Shown: positions 56,972 to 64,000 of the stretch, one piece after another | How the letters are laid out: every line of letters starts with the position of its first letter | Position numbering within the stretch: position 1 is the first letter of the stretch | Assembly (NCBI RefSeq): GCF_001403875.1 | Contig: NZ_LN884298.1 | Coordinates: forward strand, 1-64,000 | DNA: 64,000 bases | Reading direction: 5' to 3' | Source: Paenibacillus ihumii | Lineage (GTDB): Bacteria > Bacillota > Bacilli > Paenibacillales > Paenibacillaceae | Made by a program: the position numbers and the translations under genes | Notes under the pieces: model-generated | Seen by the model: only the letters and a program-made list of their open reading frames with translations | Told to the model about the DNA's origin: nothing | Databases searched by the model: none

Positions 56972-58435
56972 TTATGGTTTCGACGCCGCTTTGGTGATTT
57001 CCTTCCGGATTTCCTCCAAGGCACGGTTCAATTGTGCATCATTCTTCGGATCGCGGATGAGCTCAATCAGTTTGCTCTCCAGCTTCTCTGCCGTCTTAGC
57101 CTCAAGCACACCATTTGCTTCGAGCTCATTAGCACCCTGGAATTGTTTCAGTGCACGCTCTGTATTTTTATCGAAATAGCCGTCTACCCGGCCCGGATCG
57201 AAGCCGAGGCCTTTGAGCATGATTTGCGCGCTCTTCACGTCTTCACCGAGCATATCATACTTATAGGTTTTCTCTTTATTGATCGGAGCTACCCAGAAAT
57301 AATCCGGCTGGGACACACTGATGTCCGGCTGGATTCCCTTCTTGTGAATCCACTCCCCGTTCGGGGTCAGCCACTTGGCGATCGTGATTTTGAGCATGCT
57401 GCCATCGCCCAGTTCCTGAGAGTAGCTTGACTGCACCGTGCCTTTGCCGTAGGTCGGCTCACCGACCAGCTTCGCTCCTGCCGATTCCTGCAATGCTCCC
57501 GCCAAAATTTCCGATGCGCTGGCGCTGCCTTTATTCGTAACCACCACGATCGGATACGGCTTGCCGGAGCCTTGCGATAACGTGGCCTCCCGGCGTCCGT
57601 TCTTATTCTCGACCTGAACGATTCCTTTGCCCTTAGGCACAAACATCTCCGACATTTCAATAACGATCGGCAGCACGCCCCCCGGATTATTCCGCACGTC
57701 GATGACCAGGCCCTTCATTCCCTGATTCTCCAGCGCCTCAAGCTCTTTCTTGAAGCGGTTCGCCGTATTCATCGAGAATTCCGTAATTTCGACCACGCCG
57801 ACCTTGTCGTTCTCCATCCGCGCATATACCGTCTCAAGGGCTATATCATCACGAACGATCGTAAACTCCATAGCTTCCGAGGCTCCGGCGCGCTTCACTT
57901 TAATTTTGGCTTCTGTTCCTTTGGGGCCGCGGATTTTGGATACAGCCTCATTCAAGGTCAGCCCTTCAAAAGATTCCCCGTTCACAGACAATAAAATATC
58001 CTTCGGCTTGATGCCGGCCTTCTCCGCCGGGGAGCCCTTAATCGGCGAAACCACGACTACATTGCCGTTCTCCATCGATACCTCGGCACCGATTCCCGTA
58101 AAGGAGCCTTCAATCTGCTCCGAAAATTGCTGGGCCGTTGCACCAGCCATATATGAAGAGAATGGATCCTCCAGCGCATTCATCATTCCATTGATGGCGC
58201 CGTCCACGAGCTTGCCGCGATCCACCTTTTCCACGTAGTTCTTGGCTACCAGATCAAGCGCAGTCTCGATCTTCTTAATATCGCTCTTCGACTGTCCGCC
58301 GATATCCGCGAATAAGCCGCTCGACAGCTGTCCCGAGCCAGCCAAGCTCCATTGTCCCGTAAAAGTCACGGTGAGCAAACTGCTGACTACCATAGCAACC
58401 AAAACGAGTAGAGTAACTGTGCGTCCTTTGAACAT
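56972..58435 (-). CDS. ctpB: carboxy-terminal processing protease (S41 family)
   Basis: A secreted or membrane-anchored serine protease of about 487 residues. One N-terminal helix (VTLLVLVAMVVSSLL) is followed by a PDZ domain (about 85-175), and the S41 core with the catalytic Ser in SASASEILAGAL and Lys in GKGTVQSSY. A C-terminal peptidoglycan-binding domain (LKGLGFDPGRVDGYFDKNTERALKQFQ) follows. The start at 58435 is taken because GGTGA precedes it and it begins the signal helix; the open frame to 58561 adds 42 unsupported residues. CtpB homologues cleave regulators such as SpoIVFA in sporulation; the target here is not known. Confidence 0.92.
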   Translation of the reverse strand: MFKGRTVTLLVLVAMVVSSLLTVTFTGQWSLAGSGQLSSGLFADIGGQSKSDIKKIETALDLVAKNYVEKVDRGKLVDGAINGMMNALEDPFSSYMAGATAQQFSEQIEGSFTGIGAEVSMENGNVVVVSPIKGSPAEKAGIKPKDILLSVNGESFEGLTLNEAVSKIRGPKGTEAKIKVKRAGASEAMEFTIVRDDIALETVYARMENDKVGVVEITEFSMNTANRFKKELEALENQGMKGLVIDVRNNPGGVLPIVIEMSEMFVPKGKGIVQVENKNGRREATLSQGSGKPYPIVVVTNKGSASASEILAGALQESAGAKLVGEPTYGKGTVQSSYSQELGDGSMLKITIAKWLTPNGEWIHKKGIQPDISVSQPDYFWVAPINKEKTYKYDMLGEDVKSAQIMLKGLGFDPGRVDGYFDKNTERALKQFQGANELEANGVLEAKTAEKLESKLIELIRDPKNDAQLNRALEEIRKEITKAASKP

Positions 58436-58638
58436 GAAGAAATTCACCGCCTCTGTTTTATCCGGCCGACTCGAAGCCCACCTGTTATAACCATCATAGT
58501 ATATGTTCAGCTTGTACGGAATATAATGCAACGATGAAAAGAAGGAAAAACGGATATTCATCCTGCATGGACGGTATCCGTTTCATTGTCGCATAATTCT
58601 ATTGTATAAGTGCTAAATCAAAAAGTCCAACGTAACTG

Positions 58639-59880
58639 CTACAAATAAGGGGACGGATCTACAGGGCTGCCGTTAATCCGCACTTCGAAATGCAGATGCG
58701 GACCCGTCGAGTTGCCTGTGCTGCCCACCTCGGCGATCTTCTGTCCGCGCTTCACTTGCTCGCCCTTCTCGACTTTGATTCCGCCGTTGCGAATATGCCC
58801 GTACAGCGTCCAGACGTTATTCCCATGGTCGATGATGACCGTGTTGCCGTAGCCGCTCCACCACTCGGCAACGATGACCACGCCGCCTTCGGCCGCTTTG
58901 ATATCCGTTCCCTGCGGAGCCGCAAGGTCCATTCCTGTATGCTTCTTCGTCTTTCCCGTAATCGGGTGAACCCGGGTTCCGTAGTTGGAGGATAGGCGTG
59001 CCCCGCTGACGGGCAGCGCCATCGAGCCGCCATTGCCTTTAAATCCGCCAGATCCTTTAGAACTCTTCTTGTAAGTATACACCTGCGCTGCCTTCAGCTT
59101 GTTCTTCTCTTTCTCTAGAGCCGCCCGCTTTGTGGCCAGCTCTATGAGAAGATTCTCCTGCTCTTCACTAATATCGTCGGATTCCTCAATCTCGGCATGA
59201 TATTTGGCAATCAGCTGCTGCTTCTCGATCTCCTTCTGCTCCAGCTCGCTCTTGCGAGCCTCGGCATCCGCATAGAGCTGCTTGACCTTGGCGTAGTCCT
59301 GCTCCAGCTGCGCCTTCTGCTCTTCAATCAAGAGCTTGTCCTGCTTATGCTCCTTCAGCAGCAGCTGATCCTGGTTCGCGATCGCCTGCAGCGAATCCGC
59401 ACGCTCCAGAAAATCCGTGAAGCTGGTCGAGGACAGCAGTACATCGAGGTACGAGACGGCCCCGTCGGTATACATCAATCGTACGCGGGAGTCAAGCAGA
59501 CTGGAGCGCTCCTCAATCCGCGCCTCCGTCTCGCTCAGCTTCACTGCAGTATTTCGAAGACTCTCCTCTGTATCATGAATCTGCATGGAAATTTTCGCGA
59601 GCTCCGCGCTCACGACGTCCATCTGTCTGAGAACCTCCTTGAGGTAATTCGTATTCTTGTTCACGTAATGCTGAGCTTCCTGCTTCTGTCTGGCAGCCTT
59701 CTCCTGCTGCTGCTTCGCTTGCTTGGCCTGCTCCTGCAGCTGCTTCAGCTCTTTATCGATTTGACTTATAGTCTTACTCTTGGCGTACCCATTATCCGGT
59801 TGGAAGATCATGGCGGCTAAAGTGATTACGACTGCAACGGAAATCCACTTTTTCAACTTCGCTTCCCCGTCCTTCTTCAT
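58639..59880 (-). CDS. M23 peptidase with coiled coil (EnvC-like, FtsEX partner)
   Basis: A 413-residue secreted protein: signal segment (WISVAVVITLAAMIF), a long coiled coil rich in Gln/Lys/Glu (about residues 35-260), then a LytM/M23 domain. The zinc ligands are present (HTGMDLA and HLHFE), so it should be an active endopeptidase, unlike the degenerate EnvC of Escherichia coli. It lies 20 bases after ftsX; FtsEX controls such wall hydrolases across the membrane. Start choice: ATG 59880 has a weak site; TTG 59856 just before the signal helix is an alternative. Confidence 0.88.
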   Translation of the reverse strand: MKKDGEAKLKKWISVAVVITLAAMIFQPDNGYAKSKTISQIDKELKQLQEQAKQAKQQQEKAARQKQEAQHYVNKNTNYLKEVLRQMDVVSAELAKISMQIHDTEESLRNTAVKLSETEARIEERSSLLDSRVRLMYTDGAVSYLDVLLSSTSFTDFLERADSLQAIANQDQLLLKEHKQDKLLIEEQKAQLEQDYAKVKQLYADAEARKSELEQKEIEKQQLIAKYHAEIEESDDISEEQENLLIELATKRAALEKEKNKLKAAQVYTYKKSSKGSGGFKGNGGSMALPVSGARLSSNYGTRVHPITGKTKKHTGMDLAAPQGTDIKAAEGGVVIVAEWWSGYGNTVIIDHGNNVWTLYGHIRNGGIKVEKGEQVKRGQKIAEVGSTGNSTGPHLHFEVRINGSPVDPSPYL

Positions 59881-59900
59881 TAGTTCTTACTTATAATTAG

Positions 59901-60815
59901 TTACACCTTAAGAAATTTACGTATGGAAACTGTACTTCCCCATATACCGATCAGCAGACCCAGTCCGATTAATAGCACCGCGAGCTGGAATCCGACCTCG
60001 TCGAGCGGCACGAGCTGGAAAGCCAGTGTAATGTCCTCTTTAACGGAATTTGTAAGCTGGTTATAACCGAAGAATAGAACGCCCACCGTAATGGCCGAAC
60101 CGATCAGCCCGATCAGCGCGCCTTCTACGAAGAACGGCCAGCGAATGAACATATTCGTCGCGCCTACCAGCTTCATGATGCCGATTTCTCGGCGGCGAGC
60201 CAAAATCGTTACGCGAATCGTATTGGATATTAGGAACATGGCCACCAGGCCAAGGCCTGCAACAAAGGCAAAGCCGATATTGCGGACGGCGCGGGTAATT
60301 TTGAACAGCTTCTCCGTTGTCCCTTGCCCGTATCTTACTTTATATATCGGTTCATCCGGATATTTCGTGTTGAGCTGCTCGATCTTGGTAGCGACGTACG
60401 GAACCGTAGTCGGTTCAACGACCTCCACCTGGAGCGTATCCGGAATCGGATTCGTTGTTTCGTCATAGCCTTCGAGCAAATCCTTGCCTTCCTCTCCAAG
60501 CTGCTCGCGGAAATCCTTGAGCCCCTCCGCTTTGGATATGAAGGTAACCTTGCTCACCTCCTCCATCGCCGCGATATCATTATGCAGCTTCTGCCGCATG
60601 CTGTCGTCGACGTTGGAGTTGAGATACGTCTTGATCTGCACCATGCTGTCCGCGTCATCCGCGAACGAATTGACGTTAAGCACCAGCAGGATAAACACGC
60701 CTAGAACGAATAGCGACACAATAATAGATGTAACAGAAGCCACAGACATCCAGCCGTTGCGGAACACATTCTTCGCACCTTCGCGAAAATGACGCAGGAG
60801 GGTACTAAAATTCAT
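59901..60815 (-). CDS. ftsX: cell-division ABC transporter permease FtsX
   Basis: About 304 residues with four membrane segments: an N-terminal one (SVASVTSIIVSLFVLGVFI), an extracellular domain of about 120 residues, and three more with the FtsX signature (ISNTIRVTILARRREIGIMKLVGATNMFIRWPF). It transmits FtsE ATP hydrolysis to outer peptidase partners. The start at 60815 has GGGG nine bases before it and overlaps the end of ftsE by 11 bases; the frame to 60875 runs deep into ftsE. Confidence 0.94.
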   Translation of the reverse strand: MNFSTLLRHFREGAKNVFRNGWMSVASVTSIIVSLFVLGVFILLVLNVNSFADDADSMVQIKTYLNSNVDDSMRQKLHNDIAAMEEVSKVTFISKAEGLKDFREQLGEEGKDLLEGYDETTNPIPDTLQVEVVEPTTVPYVATKIEQLNTKYPDEPIYKVRYGQGTTEKLFKITRAVRNIGFAFVAGLGLVAMFLISNTIRVTILARRREIGIMKLVGATNMFIRWPFFVEGALIGLIGSAITVGVLFFGYNQLTNSVKEDITLAFQLVPLDEVGFQLAVLLIGLGLLIGIWGSTVSIRKFLKV

Positions 60816-61491
60816 AGCCATATTCCCCTCTCTGCTCGTCCCGAACAATATGGCCCTGTTCAATGGCGATAACACGCTTGCGCATGTTGTTCACAATCTC
60901 CTTGTTATGCGTAGCCATCACGATTGTCGTTCCCCTGAAGTTAATCTCATCCAGCAGCTGCATGATCTCCCAGGAAGTCTCCGGGTCGAGATTTCCGGTA
61001 GGCTCGTCGGCTATGATGACTGATGGATTGTTGACGATCGCCCTGGCGATGGCCACCCGCTGCTGCTCTCCCCCCGACAATTGGGAAGGGTCGCGATTGG
61101 CTTTGTTCTTCAGCCCGACGAGGTCCAGCACCTCCATGACGCGCTTCTTGATCACCTTCTTCGGCGCTTCTATCACTTCCAGCGCAAAGGCCACATTCTC
61201 AAAGGCCGTCAGCTTGGGCAGGAGCCGGAAATCCTGGAACACGACGCCGATATTGCGGCGAACGTAGGGGATCTTCCGCTGCTTCAGCCGCCCGATATTG
61301 AAGCCGTTAACTGAAATTTGTCCTTTCGTAGGTACTTCCTCGCGATATATAAGCTTCATGAACGTCGATTTCCCCGCGCCAGAAGGGCCGACGACATATA
61401 CGAATTCATTGCGGTCTATCTGAACCGAGACGCCGCGAAGGGCGTGAGTCCCATTGGGATAGGTCTTCCAAACATCCTGCATTTCTATCAA
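60805..61491 (-). CDS. ftsE: cell-division ABC transporter ATPase FtsE
   Basis: A 228-residue ABC ATPase: Walker A GPSGAGKST (residues 35-43), Q-loop VFQDFRLL, signature LSGGEQQR, Walker B IIADEPTGNLD and the switch ATHN. First gene of the ftsE-ftsX-M23 peptidase unit. The roughly 220-base gap to the divergent VanW gene should contain its promoter; a TACAAT near 61610 is the best but unsupported -10. Confidence 0.96.
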   Translation of the reverse strand: MIEMQDVWKTYPNGTHALRGVSVQIDRNEFVYVVGPSGAGKSTFMKLIYREEVPTKGQISVNGFNIGRLKQRKIPYVRRNIGVVFQDFRLLPKLTAFENVAFALEVIEAPKKVIKKRVMEVLDLVGLKNKANRDPSQLSGGEQQRVAIARAIVNNPSVIIADEPTGNLDPETSWEIMQLLDEINFRGTTIVMATHNKEIVNNMRKRVIAIEQGHIVRDEQRGEYGYEF

Positions 61492-61710
61492 CTCATCACG
61501 TCCTAAACCTTGATTCCTGATCTATATCTTCCTGTAATTCATTTCGACACTTTCCAGCCAATTCCTTTAAAAGCTGAGTTATTTCATCAGCCCGTTTTTT
61601 ATTGTAACAAATATGTTACCACTTGAGTACCCTGAAGCTCCGAAAGTTTCCAGAATTTCATCATATATATGTTTGTACGCCGCCATTTCACGATTCGAAA
61701 GGAGAACCGT

Positions 61711-63228
61711 ATGAAGATATTACACCTCGTAACCATTGTACTCGCTTGCACGCTGCTGCTTGGATCCATTTTCTTCGGAACCCTTTTCCTGTATGCCAGC
61801 CGGGATACGGTACCTCCCGGGGTTACCATCAACGGAATGGATATCGGCCATATGAGCCAGGGCGAAGCGACGGCTTTGGTCGAGGAAATGATCCAGAGCA
61901 TGGAGCAGGAAAAAATTGTCGTTAAAGTGCGGCGAACCGAGGTTGCTTCGACCTGGAAGGAGCTCGGCATACGATACGATGCCTCCCATTTCTACGGCGC
62001 TCTCACCCGCTTGCAGGAAGGAACCCTGTGGGAACGGGCACAGACCCGATGGCATTTCCCCAAGTTCTGGGAGCTGGACATCATTCTGAATGAGAAAATA
62101 TTACGCCAGTTATTCACTCCACATTGGGAGGAAGCCCGCTTCGGCAGGCCAGTCAATGCCGTACGCCTTATCTCCGCCAAGGACGAGATTACATATCTGC
62201 CAGGCCAGGCCGTTACCCGGATCGATTGGATCAGCTTCAGAGCCCTTATTCAGCAGCGCAGCCCCAGGCTTCCGCAGCATAAAGATGAATCCGGTCACAG
62301 AGCTGATCAAGCCGAGCCCGGAGTGCCTGTTCTCGAAGTCCCCCTGTATACCCTAGAGCCGAGGGTCACCCTGGAAAGCCTGCAGAAGCAGGGCATTGAG
62401 CGAAAAATTACGCAGTTCACGACAGAACTGCAGGGAAGCGGGGAAGGCCGACGCCATAATATCGATGCTGTAGCTCGTACGATTCAAGGGATGGTGCTGC
62501 CGCCGGAAGGGATTTTTGACTATGAGCAGGTAGTTAAAGCCGCGGAGGACAAGTATGGCTTCCGAGAAGCGCCGGTCATTTTCGGCGGCAGGCTCGTGCC
62601 AGGCATTGGCGGCGGCATCTGCCAAGTATCCAGCACCCTGTACAATGCCGCCATTCGGGCGGGACTTGATATCGTAGAGAGGCGCAATCACACGCTGCCC
62701 GTCAGCTACGTCCCTAAAGGGCTGGATGCCACATTTGCTAGAGGCTACATTAATTTTCGCTTCAAGAACACGACCGGCCGCCACCTGCTCATCCAATCCG
62801 AGATCAGGCAGGACCAATTGACCGTAAAGCTCTTCGGCTCGGCCCCAGACGACATCACCTATGATGTCGAATCGTTTACAACCGAATGGATTCCCATCCC
62901 GACAAAATACGTCGCCAATCCCTCCCTGACGCCCGGTGCACAAGAAACGATTACCCAGGGCAAGCCCGGTTATGTCGTTGAATCCTATAGAATCAAGAAA
63001 GTCTCCGGCAAGACCGTAAGCAGAACCAGACTGTCCCGTGATACATACCCGCCTCAGCCTACCGTCATAGCGATATATAGTGAGAAAAATAGCGGGGAGG
63101 AAACTAAAAATGAGGGGAATAACAAGCCCGGCCAAGGTGGAAATTCGCCTTCGCACCCAGCGCCGAACCCTGGCGAGGCGGTTCCGAAGGTCATATTAGA
63201 GGACGGCGTTGAAGGGCCAAGCTTCTAA
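61711..63228 (+). CDS. VanW/YoaR-like protein
   Basis: A 505-residue protein with an N-terminal membrane anchor (VTIVLACTLLLGSIFFGTLFLY) and an outer part: a YoaR-type peptidoglycan-binding-like region (about 35-160), then a VanW domain (about 240-390: GIFDYEQVV, PGIGGGICQVSSTLYNAAIRAGL, ERRNHTLPVSYVP, NFRFKNTTGRHLLI). The C-terminal tail is Asn/Gly/Pro-rich. VanW is named from vancomycin-resistance clusters, but family function is unknown. AAAGGAG six bases before the ATG fixes the start at 61711. Confidence 0.85.
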   Translation: MKILHLVTIVLACTLLLGSIFFGTLFLYASRDTVPPGVTINGMDIGHMSQGEATALVEEMIQSMEQEKIVVKVRRTEVASTWKELGIRYDASHFYGALTRLQEGTLWERAQTRWHFPKFWELDIILNEKILRQLFTPHWEEARFGRPVNAVRLISAKDEITYLPGQAVTRIDWISFRALIQQRSPRLPQHKDESGHRADQAEPGVPVLEVPLYTLEPRVTLESLQKQGIERKITQFTTELQGSGEGRRHNIDAVARTIQGMVLPPEGIFDYEQVVKAAEDKYGFREAPVIFGGRLVPGIGGGICQVSSTLYNAAIRAGLDIVERRNHTLPVSYVPKGLDATFARGYINFRFKNTTGRHLLIQSEIRQDQLTVKLFGSAPDDITYDVESFTTEWIPIPTKYVANPSLTPGAQETITQGKPGYVVESYRIKKVSGKTVSRTRLSRDTYPPQPTVIAIYSEKNSGEETKNEGNNKPGQGGNSPSHPAPNPGEAVPKVILEDGVEGPSF

Positions 63229-63535
63229 ACGCTAAGGATATCGATTGGACGCCCGCCGAATTCCATACAACAGATTTGTTTACATCATATTGGGGAGCTT
63301 TGTGCATGAAAAGGGTGCTTTATGCATGAAAACTTCATTAGGAGCCATTACCCGTATGCGAGCAGGGTTCAACACCTGCCGATCCCGTGTAATACGCAGC
63401 AAAAGCAAGCTGCGCGCAAGTCAGCTTGCTTATTCTACTGCCGGAACTTGACTATTGCTTGAAAAAGTTTTCATATGTTAAAGTTAAGCCACTTTAGTAA
63501 GCACGGCATAATAACCAGGAGGAATATCTACAGCC
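63229..63535. other. intergenic region before the CynX-like gene
   Basis: Contains a doubled GTGCATGAAAA/ATGCATGAAAA (63301-63332) and a 10-bp hairpin (AAGCAAGCTG, 63403-63412 with 63422-63431). The hairpin has no good T-run and may still terminate the VanW transcript. AGGAGG at 63517-63522 precedes the next gene. Confidence 0.5.
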
Positions 63536-64000
63536 ATGAATAAAACAAATTACGATTCATCTGTCCCATCCGAAATAGAAGCTGACGTACATTCCTCTTC
63601 CTCCGACCCAGGTACCGATTACAAAACGGGTCAAAGCAGTCCGAAAGGCCGTCCCGGCCAAGGTGCCAATTCCCGCTCTTCAATTGATAACCTGGAGCAG
63701 GGCCAGAACAGCCGTCCCGTTTCGAGCCGGCTTGGCGCCGCAGCGCTGCTGATCACGGCCATCCTGCTTACGGCGGCCACGCTGCGCTCCCCCCTGACTG
63801 GCGTCGGCTCGCTTATCGGCGAAATTCAGGGCAGCACAGGGCTATCCCATACTGCATCAGGAATGCTCACTACACTGCCGCTGATCGCTTTTGCCATCTT
63901 TGCGCTTGCTGCTCCCAAGCTGGGGTGGCGGTTCGGGATGGAACGGACGATGTTCTGCTGCATGATCATCATGACTGCTGGAATCCTGCTCCGGTCCATG
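63536..64000 (+). CDS. CynX/NimT-type MFS transporter, N-terminal part
   Basis: The gene runs off the right edge; 155 codons are visible. The first 60 or so residues are hydrophilic, rich in Ser, Asp, Gly and Gln, an unusually long cytoplasmic extension for this family. Membrane segments then begin with LGAAALLITAILLTAATLRSPLTGVGSLIGEI, the characteristic start of cyanate/nitroimidazole-type MFS proteins (CynX/NimT group), followed by GMLTTLPLIAFAIFALAAPKLGWRFGMERT. AGGAGG lies 13 bases before this ATG, a long spacing, so a downstream start near the first helix remains possible. Substrate unknown. Confidence 0.78.
   Translation, partial: MNKTNYDSSVPSEIEADVHSSSSDPGTDYKTGQSSPKGRPGQGANSRSSIDNLEQGQNSRPVSSRLGAAALLITAILLTAATLRSPLTGVGSLIGEIQGSTGLSHTASGMLTTLPLIAFAIFALAAPKLGWRFGMERTMFCCMIIMTAGILLRSM

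Overview
The window is chromosomal DNA of a Paenibacillus-type Firmicute. Support for this is a partial 16S rRNA, the pcrB-pcrA-ligA order, the ftsE-ftsX-M23 peptidase-ctpB-minJ order, an SLH-domain surface protein, TTG starts set by strong AGGAGG-type ribosome-binding sites, and a Paenibacillus-style receptor/peptide quorum-sensing pair. All assignments are made by reading the sequence; no database search was run.

Layout. 1-620: 5' end of a 16S gene (minus strand) with its leader and tandem promoters. 1.0-10.4 kb: MFS exporter, orphan solute-binding lipoprotein, ligA, pcrA, pcrB and a membrane-anchored phosphodiesterase. 10.4-37.7 kb: a surface-polysaccharide locus. It holds an initiating sugar-phosphate transferase, several glycosyltransferases, an SLH protein, rfbDBCA for dTDP-rhamnose, a UDP-glucose dehydrogenase with a UDP-uronate epimerase, a methyltransferase/double-glycosyltransferase fusion, a Wzt/Wzm ABC exporter, an O-antigen-ligase-like polymerase and galU. 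The middle of it (about 20.7-34.2 kb) is clearly AT-richer than both flanks, so the locus looks mosaic. The gene set fits an ABC-exported, rhamnose-containing S-layer glycan or cell-wall polymer.

38.0-40.8 kb is an accessory patch: a protein with a C-terminal HEPN-type motif, a gene broken by one stop codon, and a small class II bacteriocin-like precursor followed by a possible immunity protein. At 40.9-43.5 kb one U32-family gene is split in two by sequence that closely resembles Illumina/Nextera mate-pair junction adapter, probably an assembly artefact. 43.6-44.9 kb is non-coding with two families of tandem repeats, ending at the promoter of an HTH-TPR receptor whose 3' end overlaps an uncatalogued 39-residue secreted pro-peptide (44.9-46.4 kb). 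This is the most attractive system in the window.

46.7-64 kb returns to housekeeping genes: uvrA and uvrB with a sigma-A promoter and LexA-type operator, motA-motB, minJ with a 10-bp phased repeat in its 3' region, ctpB, an M23 peptidase, ftsX-ftsE, a VanW/YoaR-like protein and the start of a CynX/NimT-type transporter that runs off the window.
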